Shown here: piece by piece, positions 1 to 6,630 of the stretch | How positions within the stretch are numbered: position 1 is the stretch's first letter | Layout of the letters: each line of letters begins with the position of its first letter | DNA from: an uncultured Lachnospiraceae bacterium | GTDB lineage: Bacteria > Bacillota_A > Clostridia > Lachnospirales > Lachnospiraceae | Direction of reading: 5' to 3' | Assembly (NCBI GenBank): GCA_900555005.1 | Contig: USJM01000088.1 | Span: forward strand, 1-7,204 | DNA: 7,204 nt | The notes under the pieces: model-generated | What the model was told of the DNA's origin: nothing | Databases searched by the model: none | Seen by the model: only the letters and a program-made list of their open reading frames with translations | Program-made: the position numbers and the translations under genes

Positions 1-763
1 CTACACCCGAGGCGGATTCCGCCGTCACGCCGACTGCATCCGAGGCAGAGACGGCAGTCGAGACGGAGAAGTCCGAGAAGACGAAGTCAGCGGCATCCGA
101 GACGGAGGCGAAGGCTGCGGAGGCTTCGACAGAAGCAGGAGCAACCGAGGCGCTGACAGAGAGCGAGACGGAGACCGAGAGCCCCGAGATGCAGGCAGCC
201 CGCAGAAAGTACAAGGCGATGGCCGAGGAGGAGCTGGAGAAGATCAAAAAATCCGGCAGGGAGTTCTCCGAGTATGTGGATGAGATCTCCAAGGAGAAAA
301 CCGCAGGTGTTACGGCTTCCTCGATGACGTTCGGAAAGGATGATTCCTATCCGGCGTCCGAGATCATCAAGGCAACGAACGATCTGGAGGACAATACGCT
401 GGTCGATCATCTTGTCGAGGCGAACAACAGCTACTACATCCTCTATGTAAACGAGAAGCTCGACAAGGACGCGACCGAGGCAAAGAAGAAGCAGATCATC
501 GAAGAGCGCAGGCAGAAAGCGGTGGATGATCAGTATACGGAGTGGGAGAAGGACGTGAAGTTTGAGACGGACAGTGATGCGTTCGGAAAGCTGACCTTCG
601 ACCGCGCGTACACGGCTCCGGCTTCGGCGGACACAGAGGCAGCTGCTGGGGTACCGAATCAGCCGGAACAGAAGGCTACGGAACGGAAGCCGGCGCGGTT
701 CAGGAAACCGGAGCGGAGACAGGCCAGACGGAAACGGCTGCAGCGGAAGCCGCGGGAAACTGA
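1..763 (+). CDS. Foldase-like (PrsA/SurA-type peptidyl-prolyl isomerase) protein, 3' part, frameshifted
   Basis: This is the C-terminal part of what looks like an extracytoplasmic foldase of the PrsA/SurA type found in Clostridia. The gene enters from the left edge, so its signal sequence and start are missing. Reading begins in the frame at base 3. A low-complexity E/T/A/S segment runs to about base 190. A helical stretch (FSEYVDEIS), a strand/turn with PASEIIKA, and the segment [18 protein letters not shown] follow, and these resemble the end of a parvulin-like domain. [17 protein letters not shown] and a terminal [11 protein letters not shown] complete the recognisable part. Near 648-651 (GGGG) the frame breaks. 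One extra base restores a frame reading [16 protein letters not shown] and onward, in the same style as the N-terminal insert, to TGA at 761-763. As printed, the original frame instead reads a basic nonsense tail and runs into xpt. The family call rests on remembered resemblance. The catalytic part is outside the window, so isomerase activity cannot be judged. Confidence 0.62.
3..188 (+). other. Low-complexity E/T/A/S-rich coding segment inside the foldase
   Basis: About 62 codons encode almost only Glu, Thr, Ala, Ser, Lys and Val, with repeated short words such as SETEA, TETES and EASTEA. The codons gag, acg, gcg and tcc recur, giving an imperfect repeat at DNA level. It is strongly acidic and probably disordered. 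It precedes the helical part of the foldase, and a similar T/E/G/A tail follows the folded part in the repaired frame (about 653-760). The peptide word EASTEA also occurs in the linker of the substrate-binding protein at about 1806-1823, which suggests a shared style of exported linker rather than homology. Confidence 0.6.
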
Positions 764-788
764 GAAATCAAAACCAGACGATGGACAT

Positions 789-794
789 GAGGGG
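789..794 (+). promoter_or_regulatory. Ribosome binding site of xpt
   Basis: GAGGGG lies six bases before the ATG at 801. It supports an independent start for xpt even though the printed upstream frame is open and in phase with it. No separate promoter or purine riboswitch is visible in the 37-base gap, so xpt is probably co-transcribed with the foldase gene. Confidence 0.6.
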
Positions 795-800
795 CGAGGC

Positions 801-1379
801 ATGAAATTACTGGAAGAACGCATCAGAAAAGACGGAGTCGTGAAACCGGGGAATATCCTGAAGGTGGACAGCTTTCTGAACCACCAGATGGACGTGGAGC
901 TGTTCAACAAGATGGGAGAGGAGTTCAGGCGTCTCTATGCGGACGTGCCGATCACCAAGATTCTGACAATCGAGGCATCGGGAATCGGAATCGCCTGCAT
1001 CGCGGCGCAGCACTTCCATGTACCCGTCGTGTTCGCCAAGAAGTCTCAGAGCGTGAATCTGGACGGTGAGATGTACACAGCGAAGATTGAGTCCTTCACG
1101 CACAAGAGGACGTACGATGTCATTGTCGCAAAAAAGTTCATCAGCCCGGACGACCACATCCTGATCATCGATGACTTCCTTGCCAACGGGTGTGCCTGCC
1201 TTGGACTGATCGATATCATCCGGAGTGCCGGCGCGACGGTTGAGGGAGTCGGAATCGCGATTGAGAAGGGCTTCCAGAAGGGCGGCGAGCTGATCCGGAA
1301 GCAGGGCATCCGCGTGGAATCCCTGGCGATCATCGAGAGCATGGACGATAAAACCGGAGAGATCACGTTCCGGAATTGA
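801..1379 (+). CDS. xpt: Xanthine phosphoribosyltransferase
   Basis: This cytoplasmic purine-salvage enzyme joins xanthine to PRPP to give XMP and pyrophosphate. The product is 192 residues, about the length of Bacillus subtilis Xpt (194), and is similar along its whole length. Family features seen are the N-terminal [10 protein letters not shown] (about residues 20-29), TIEASGI (about 56-62), VPVVFAKK, and the PRPP-binding loop [12 protein letters not shown] with acidic residues D124 and D125, followed by GIAIEKGFQ and [10 protein letters not shown]. The ATG at 801 is chosen because it matches the family N-terminus and has GAGGGG six bases upstream. The open frame extends upstream without a stop, but that stretch is the misframed foldase tail and not an Xpt domain. 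The gene is followed 24 bases later by a strong terminator. Xpt in Bacillus is controlled by a guanine riboswitch. None is seen here, so control would have to come from the upstream unit. Confidence 0.93.
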   Translation: MKLLEERIRKDGVVKPGNILKVDSFLNHQMDVELFNKMGEEFRRLYADVPITKILTIEASGIGIACIAAQHFHVPVVFAKKSQSVNLDGEMYTAKIESFTHKRTYDVIVAKKFISPDDHILIIDDFLANGCACLGLIDIIRSAGATVEGVGIAIEKGFQKGGELIRKQGIRVESLAIIESMDDKTGEITFRN

Positions 1380-1403
1380 GAATAAGGAATTTGAACGGTG
1401 AAG

Positions 1404-1442
1404 AGTCAGCCTTCAGGTAAAACCTGGGGGCTGACTTTTTTT
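1404..1442 (+). terminator. Intrinsic terminator after xpt
   Basis: AGTCAGCC (1404-1411) pairs with GGCTGACT (1429-1436). Inside it CAGGT (1414-1418) pairs with ACCTG (1422-1426) around an AAA loop. A run of seven T (1436-1442) follows directly. The long two-part stem plus T-run is a textbook Rho-independent terminator. It separates the foldase/xpt unit from the sugar operon. Confidence 0.92.
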
Positions 1443-1618
1443 GTGAAGGCGACCGTCCGTCGTCACCGTCAGAATTTGTACTGGATGAATCTGTATATAT
1501 TTGTACAATAACAGTAAATTAATATTTATTTCCTGATAGAATTAATCGAAATAAACAAATATACAGGAAGAATATGAATGATGGTTGGCGTAATGTACAA
1601 CAGAAACTGAAAGATGCA

Positions 1619-1647
1619 TTGACTTGCTCATATGAGAGTGGTATAGT
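1619..1647 (+). promoter_or_regulatory. Sigma-A type promoter for the sugar operon
   Basis: TTGACT (1619-1624) and TATAGT (1642-1647) are separated by exactly 17 bases and each differs from consensus by one base. Transcription would start near 1654, giving a leader of about 70 bases before the ATG at 1722. The spacer contains the perfect palindrome CTCATATGAG (1627-1636), a plausible repressor site. The repeat GAGTGGTAT overlaps the -10 box and recurs just downstream of the expected start. The match is by eye. Confidence 0.66.
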
Positions 1648-1705
1648 TGTGCATACAGGAGTGGTATGAACATGTACACAAGCCGCTTCAACACAACATC
1701 TTATA

Positions 1706-1713
1706 AAGGAGGG
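1706..1713 (+). promoter_or_regulatory. Strong ribosome binding site of the substrate-binding protein gene
   Basis: AAGGAGGG sits eight bases before the ATG at 1722. It is the strongest such site in the window, as expected for a binding protein made in excess over its transporter. Confidence 0.82.
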
Positions 1714-1721
1714 TATTTACT

Positions 1722-2747
1722 ATGAACAAGAAGATCTGGGCAGGCGTGTTTGCCGCAACCATGCTGTTCTCGATGAGCGGATATGCGATGGCCGGGGAGA
1801 CAGAGGCTTCGACGGAGGCTTCCACTGAGGAAGACCAGACGAAGATCATGGTCGACACAACCCAGTATAAGAAGGACAGACCGGATGGCGGTTATACATT
1901 TGCGTATACCTGCATGGATGGATCCAATCCGTTCTTTGTCACGATCCAGAACGAGATCGAGAAGAAGCTGAAGGAGAACGGTGACAACCTGATCACTTCT
2001 GATCCGGCGAATGATGTCACGCTTCAGATTTCCCAGATGGAAGACGCAATTTCCCAGAAGCCGGACGGATACTTCGTCAACCCGGCAGAGGCGGAAGGAA
2101 TTGTCCCGGCGCTGGACGAAGTGAAGGCAGCGGGGATCCCGATGGTCAACTTCGATACCGAGGTTGCCGACATGAAGGATTATGTTGTTTCCTACACAGG
2201 CTCAGATAACTACAATGCCGGCAAGGTCTGCGGCGATGATCTCGTCAAGCAGTGCCCGGATGGCGGCGACATCATCGTGCTTGACTGCCCGGAGATGAAC
2301 TCCATCACGGACAGAACGAAGGGCTTCCTCGATGCAATCGACGGCCATGGATTCAACATCGTGGCACAGCAGGATGCGAAGGGCAATCTGCAGGAATCAC
2401 AGAAGATCTCTGATGACCTCCTTCAGGCTCATCCGGATGTCGTCGCAATCTTCGGCGGAAATGACCCGACGGCCCTTGGCGCACTGGCATCTGCAGAAGG
2501 CGCAGGCCTCAAGAAGGTTCTGATCTATGGTGTTGACGGATCTCCTGATTTCAAGGCAGAGATGTCCAAGAAAGGTTCCCTGCTCCGTGCTACCGGTGCT
2601 CAGTCCCCGATTTCCATCGCTGACAAGGCTGTTGAGATCATGTATGACATCATGGCAGGCAAGGAAGTTCAGTTCAGATATCCGGTTGATACATTCCTGA
2701 TCAGCCCTGAGAACGTTGCTGATTATGGCACGGATGGATGGCAGTAA
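1722..2747 (+). CDS. Sugar ABC transporter substrate-binding protein (RbsB-like)
   Basis: This exported receptor delivers a sugar or polyol to the ATPase and permease encoded downstream. It has 341 residues and no frame break. Residues 1-24 form a signal peptide (basic MNKK, hydrophobic core, AMA before G25). An E/T/S/A linker covers about 25-40, and the two-lobe periplasmic-binding fold follows. Residues in the positions of the E. coli RbsB pocket can be matched by spacing: N69, F71 and F72 in NPFF, D145 in NFDTE, R198 in DRTKG, N247 in GGND, D272 in GVDG and Q294 in GAQSP. Two ribose contacts differ: RbsB Arg90 is T146 here, and the Phe164 region reads AKGN. The ligand is therefore probably not ribose. 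The signal peptide has no lipobox cysteine, unusual for a Gram-positive binding protein. It is first in the operon, with its own promoter and a hairpin after it. Confidence 0.92.
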   Translation: MNKKIWAGVFAATMLFSMSGYAMAGETEASTEASTEEDQTKIMVDTTQYKKDRPDGGYTFAYTCMDGSNPFFVTIQNEIEKKLKENGDNLITSDPANDVTLQISQMEDAISQKPDGYFVNPAEAEGIVPALDEVKAAGIPMVNFDTEVADMKDYVVSYTGSDNYNAGKVCGDDLVKQCPDGGDIIVLDCPEMNSITDRTKGFLDAIDGHGFNIVAQQDAKGNLQESQKISDDLLQAHPDVVAIFGGNDPTALGALASAEGAGLKKVLIYGVDGSPDFKAEMSKKGSLLRATGAQSPISIADKAVEIMYDIMAGKEVQFRYPVDTFLISPENVADYGTDGWQ

Positions 2748-2819
2748 TGACGGGATTCCGAAAAGCAGGCAGCTGCAGAAAGGCAGGATCCTGAATCGTA
2801 CTGTAAACATGCGATGATG

Positions 2820-2874
2820 ACAAGACCCGCTGCCGCTGGGCAGCGGGGCCTGGTGGGGGGGGGGTGCGTCTTGT
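2820..2874 (+). promoter_or_regulatory. Intercistronic hairpin after the binding-protein gene
   Basis: CCCGCTGCC (2826-2834) pairs perfectly with GGCAGCGGG (2839-2847) around a GCTG loop. An outer arm ACAAGAC (2820-2826) can pair with GTCTTGT (2868-2874), the two arms sharing one C. No T-run follows, so it is not a standard terminator. A run of ten G (2855-2864) lies in the 3' side. Such hairpins after the first gene of sugar ABC operons commonly protect the upstream message or partly stop transcription, giving more binding protein than transporter. That role is inferred. The rest of the 204-base gap (2748-2951) shows no gene. Confidence 0.6.
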
Positions 2875-2936
2875 TGGGCTGGTATCCTGTCAGAATGTAA
2901 AGACTGCTCTCCGGCGACAGTCCGGGGAACACAGAA

Positions 2937-2943
2937 AGGAAGG
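2937..2943 (+). promoter_or_regulatory. Ribosome binding site that favours a TTG start for the ATPase
   Basis: AGGAAGG ends at 2943, eight bases before TTG at 2952. The alternative GTG at 2943 overlaps this site and would have no properly spaced one, so TTG is preferred. No ATG is available before the conserved KHITKTFPG region except the one at 2979. Confidence 0.55.
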
Positions 2944-2951
2944 TGGCGGAA

Positions 2952-4438
2952 TTGGCTGAAGAGAAAATCCTGCTGCAGATGAAACATATCACAAAAACAT
3001 TCCCGGGTGTCAAGGCGCTCTCTGATGTCAGCCTTGAGGTAAAAGCTGGAGAGGTACATGCATTACTCGGTGAAAATGGTGCCGGAAAGTCCACTTTGAT
3101 TAAGGTGCTTGGAGGCATCTATCATGCGGACAGCGGAGAAATCTACATTAACGGAGAAAAGAAGGAAATCAACAGTGTTCCGGATGCGGAGAAGAGCGGA
3201 ATTGCCATCATCCATCAGGAACTGGTGCTTGTTCCTTACATGACAGTTGCGGAAAACATATTCCTCGGAAGAGAGATCATGAAGGGGAAATTTGTCAACC
3301 GGAAGGAGATGGAGAAGAGGGCGCAGGCACTTCTTGACGAGTACCATATGCATGTCAGTGCCTCCGATCTTCTGGTGAATCTGACCATCGCACAGCAGCA
3401 GATGGTTGAAATCGTGAAAGCGGTATCGACAGATTCAAAGATCATTGTCATGGACGAACCGACTTCCTCCATCTCGGACAATGAGGTCGAGCAGCTCTTC
3501 GGCATCATCCGGGACCTGACATCAAGAGGGGTTGGAATTATCTACATTTCCCATAAGATGAGTGAGCTGCAGCAGATCTGTGACAGAGTCACGGTCATGC
3601 GGGACGGCACGAAGGTTGGCACAAAGGAAGTAAAGACAACCTCAAACGACGAGCTGATTGCCATGATGGTTGGACGTACGCTGACCAGCTATTATACGAG
3701 AGACTTCCAGACGGGCGGAGATGTGATTTTAAGAGCAGAGCATATCTCGACGGGGATATGGCGAAGGATGTCACGTTTGAGGCGCGGAAGGGAGAAATCC
3801 TGGGCTTTGCCGGACTTGTCGGGGCCGGGAGAAGCGAGGCGATGAAGGTGATTTTCGGACTTGGAAAACACCGCAGCGGCAAGGTTTACCTCGATGGGAA
3901 AGAGGTGAAGATCAGTTCTCCGGTCGATGCGATGAAGAACGGGATTGCGCTTGTGCCGGAGGACCGGAAACTCGATGGACTGTATATGGTCCAGAATATC
4001 GCCTACAATACGACGATTGAGGTTCTGGAGACTTTCATGCATGGAATGAATGTCGATCAGAAGAAGGAAGAGGAGATTACACAGAAGTATATTGATATGC
4101 TTTCTATCAAAACGCCTTCGCAGGAGCAGAAGGTCGGGAATCTTTCAGGCGGAAATCAACAGAAGGTTATGATTGCAAGATGGCTGGCGACCAATCCGAA
4201 GATTCTGATTCTGGATGAGCCTACCAGAGGAGTCGATGTAGGTGCGAAGGCGGAAATCTATGCAATCATGAACGAACTGACAAAACACGGACTCACCATT
4301 CTGATGATCTCATCAGAACTTCCTGAGATTATCAATATGAGTGATCGTGTATACGTATTTTCAGAAGGGGTTGTCACAGGCTGTCTGGATCATTCAGAGG
4401 TCAGTCAGGAAGCCATCATGAAACTGGCAGCTTCGTGA
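2952..4438 (+). CDS. Two-domain sugar ABC transporter ATP-binding protein (RbsA/MglA type), frameshifted
   Basis: This cytoplasmic ATPase powers the importer and carries two fused nucleotide-binding domains. The repaired length is about 495 residues, close to E. coli RbsA (501). Domain 1 has Walker A GENGAGKST (residues 40-48), the variant signature LTIAQQQMVEIVKA and Walker B IIVMDEPTSS. Domain 2 has the degenerate Walker A GLVGAGRSE, a canonical LSGGNQQKVMIARWL signature and ILILDEPTRGVDVGAKAE. This pattern is typical of the CUT2 sugar family. The frame breaks near 3752-3755 (GGGG). Adding one G gives AEHISTGDMAKDVTFEARKGE-like sequence, as expected between the domains. As printed, the first frame continues with unrelated basic sequence to 3845, and domain 2 is read from another frame (ATG at 3758 available). 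The start is TTG at 2952, with GTG at 2943 as alternative. The stop at 4438 is 79 bases before the permease. Confidence 0.88.
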
Positions 4439-4500
4439 GACGCGTCTTTGGATGCGTCGAACTTACAGCTTCCTGCAGGGGAGCCCAAATACCTGTGATG

Positions 4501-4507
4501 AAGGAGG
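4501..4507 (+). promoter_or_regulatory. Ribosome binding site of the permease gene
   Basis: AAGGAGG lies ten bases before ATG 4518. In the preceding 79-base gap GACGC (4439-4443) can pair with GCGTC (4454-4458), and GACGCGTC (4439-4446) is itself a palindrome. This is too short to call a terminator. Confidence 0.6.
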
Positions 4508-4517
4508 ATCCTAAATC

Positions 4518-5473
4518 ATGTCCAAGAATATTAAAACCTATTTCCATGAGAATGCGGGCATACTGGCGGCTCTGGTTGCCCTGTGCATCCTGCTGGCAAT
4601 TCTGCCTGCAACAAGCAAATCATTTGTCACGACAAGAAATTTCTTTAACGTGTTGAGGCAGGTATCCACAAATATGTTTCTTGCCTGTGGTATGACGATG
4701 GTCATCATCCTTGGCGGAATCGATCTGTCAGTCGGTTCCATCATCGCCCTGGCAGGCTGCGTGGAAGCGGGAATGGTCGTCCACCTGAACATGCCCCTTC
4801 CGCTGGCAATTCTTATCGCGCTTGCCATCGGTCTTGGTGTCGGCATGTTTACGGCTATGTTGTCTCTACAACAACAATTCCGGCATTCATCGTGACCCTG
4901 GCAACGATGAATATCTGCCGTGGACTTGCGTATGTTTATACAGGCGGATCTCCGGTCCGTGTCATGACAGACGCATGGAAGTTCATCGGCGCCGGTTATA
5001 TCGGTCCGTTCCCGACACCCGTCATCATCATGATTGCCATTCTGATCATCACCGCAATCATCATGAACAAGACAAAACTCGGACGTCATATCTATGCAGT
5101 CGGCGGCAATGCGCAGGCAGCAGAGTATTCCGGAATCAACGTCCGCAAGGTGAAGTTTCTTGTACATTCTTATTCCGGACTGATGGCAGGTCTCGCGGGC
5201 GTTGTCCTGGCATCCCGCATGTACTCCGGTCAGCCGACCGCAGGAGACGGCGCGGAGATGGATGCGATCGCGGCAACCGTTGTAGGCGGAACCTCCATGG
5301 CCGGTGGTTCCGGAAAGATTGGCGGAACAATCATTGGTGCACTGATCATCGGTGTTCTGAACAATGGTCTGAATCTGATGAATGTCAACTCGTTCTGGCA
5401 GTATGTTGTGAAGGGTGTTGTCATCCTCGGCGCTGTCTATGTAGACTTTCTCAGAAACAAGAACAAAAAATGA
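4518..5473 (+). CDS. Sugar ABC transporter permease (RbsC type), frameshifted
   Basis: This integral membrane protein forms the channel of the importer. The repaired length is about 318 residues, against 321 for E. coli RbsC. Several hydrophobic helices are visible: ILAALVALCILLAILP, MTMVIILGGIDLSVGS (the highly conserved GGIDLSVG motif), LAILIALAIGLGVG, IIMIAILIITAIIM and the C-terminal VVKGVVILGAVYV. The cytoplasmic segment AEYSGINVRKVKF is the usual ATPase-contact loop, and GGTSMAGGSGKIGGTIIGALIIG is characteristic of the family. The frame breaks at 4851: TTT ACG GCT should probably read TTT AAC GGC, giving GMFNGYVVSTTTIPAFIVTL. As printed, the first frame stops at 4895 and the second runs from about 4853 to the TGA at 5473. 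The gene ends 18 bases before the kinase start. Confidence 0.89.
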
Positions 5474-5491
5474 TTGAGGGGTTCAGGAAAG

Positions 5492-6617
5492 ATGGAGAAC
5501 AGGAAGATTGTGACAGCCGGCTATGTGTCACTTGCATCACGCCGTCGATCAGGGCTGCCTCCGGAATGACACTTCATGATATGATCCGCCCGGGGAAGCT
5601 GATCCAGGTCGGAAAGGCAACAGCCGCCCCGGGAGGCTGTGTGAGCAATACCGGCCTTGCGCTTCACAAACTTGGAAGTGACGTCAGCCTTGTTGCGAAG
5701 GTCGGAGATGATGCGTTCGGGCGGATTCTGACCGAAGAATACAACCAAAAAGGCGTAAGACCGGACTTCCTGGTATCGAAGGATACAGAGACCTCCTATA
5801 CGCTTGTTCTGGCGGTCCCGGGCAGTGACCGGTGCTTCCTGGCAGATGCCGGCGCGAACGATACACTGACGGCAGATGAGCTGAGCTATGATGAGATCGG
5901 AAAAGCGCAGTATTTTCATTTCGGGTATCCGACCCTGATGCGTCAGTTCTATCTGAACGAAGGCAGCCAGACTGTGGAGATGCTGAAGAAAGTAAAGGCG
6001 CTCAGGCTGGTTACAAGTCTTGATATGGCAGCCATCGATCCGTCAAGCGAGGCCGGTGCACAGGACTGGAAGACGATCCTGGCGAATGTTCTGCCATATG
6101 TCGACTTCTTTGTCCCGAGCATCGAGGAGCTTTGCTTCATACTCGACCGGGATAAGTACAATTCCTGGCAAAAACAGTATCAGGATGATATCTGTATGCA
6201 TCTTTCGCTGGGCCGGGATGTAATTCCGCTGGCACAGAAGGCGCTCGACCTGGGATGCAGAGCCGTCCTTCTGAAATGCGGGGCAGCCGGGTTGTACCTG
6301 AAGACGGGACCTAAAGAAGCGATGAAGCAGATCTCACCTCATTTTCAGGGAGAGGGCTGGGGCGGACTGTCAATCTTCGAGGACAGCTATGTTCCGGATC
6401 AGATTTTATCCGGGACGGGTGCAGGAGATACGGCGATTGCAGCCTTTTTGTACAGCCTGAGTCATGACTTCAGCCCGGAAACATGCCTGGAAATGGCGGC
6501 AGGGTGTGGCGCAATGTGCATTACGCAGTACGATGCGCTTTCCGGCCTGATTCCGGCGGACCAGCTTTTGGAAAGAATCCGAAGCGGCTGGGCAAAACAG
6601 AAGATGATTCACAGTGA
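5492..6617 (+). CDS. PfkB-family carbohydrate kinase, frameshifted
   Basis: This is a ribokinase-fold sugar kinase that would phosphorylate the imported sugar or its phosphate using ATP. The ATG at 5492 is 18 bases after the permease stop, with GAGGGG at 5476-5481. It begins MENRKIVTAGYVSL, then breaks at 5534-5535, where one missing base would turn CTTGC into CTTGNC and give GYVSLDITPSI, the usual first strand of the fold. Two family signatures follow: PGGCVSNTGLAL (about residues 47-58) and SGTGAGDTAIAAF with the presumed catalytic D313. At about 375 residues it is longer than typical PfkB kinases (300-330). The extra length lies around LDRDKYNSWQKQYQDD and the GPKEAMKQISPHF region. The usual Asp before the GAGD motif is Gly here. 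As printed the frame has no stop and enters the aldolase. A TGA at 6615-6617 in another frame, just before the aldolase ribosome site, is the likely true end. The substrate is not identifiable. Confidence 0.82.
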
Positions 6618-6618
6618 T

Positions 6619-6623
6619 GGAGG
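6619..6623 (+). promoter_or_regulatory. Ribosome binding site of the aldolase gene
   Basis: GGAGG lies seven bases before ATG 6631. Its presence argues that the aldolase starts as its own protein and is not only the C-terminal half of a kinase fusion. Confidence 0.65.
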
Positions 6624-6630
6624 AAACGAT

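Larger units (their letters stand above)
1443..1721 (+). promoter_or_regulatory. Control region of the sugar operon
   Basis: These 279 bases lie between the xpt terminator and the substrate-binding-protein start and are clearly AT-rich from about 1490 to 1565. They hold the promoter described separately (1619-1647), a 10-base palindrome in its spacer, a direct repeat of GAGTGGTAT (1636-1644 and 1659-1667), a repeat of ATACAGGA (1561-1568 and 1653-1660), and several TGTAC words, including the palindrome TTGTACAA at 1501-1508. A 31-codon open frame (1574-1669) is discussed under findings. No regulator gene lies in the window, and no catabolite-responsive element matching the usual consensus was seen by eye. 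Confidence 0.6.

Noticed and set aside
764..800. Guanine riboswitch expected before xpt
   Set aside because: The gap is only 37 bases, too short for the aptamer, and no conserved purine-aptamer elements are visible upstream within the foldase coding region.
1535..1560. Catabolite-responsive element around TTAATCGAAATAAACA
   Set aside because: The central CG is present, but the outer TG and CA positions do not fit the consensus.
2826..2873. Terminator after the binding-protein gene
   Set aside because: The stem is strong but no T-run follows, and downstream genes clearly belong to the same operon. It is kept as a processing or attenuation hairpin.
2397..3059. Open frame of 220 codons on the - strand
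   Set aside because: It covers the end of the binding protein, the hairpin and the start of the ATPase in antisense. It has no family features and no clear ribosome site.
4435..4656. Small + strand frame starting with GTG overlapping the ATPase stop
   Set aside because: It overlaps the permease in another frame, and its product has no recognisable features; the permease has its own ribosome site.
4538..5167. Open frame of 209 codons on the - strand opposite the permease
   Set aside because: The product is a low-quality mix rich in C, D and R, and the + strand has an unmistakable permease.
640..5545. Programmed ribosomal frameshifting at the four breaks
   Set aside because: A -1 shift would be needed each time, but no classical slippery heptamer with a downstream structure is seen at the breaks, and such control in four neighbouring genes is improbable.
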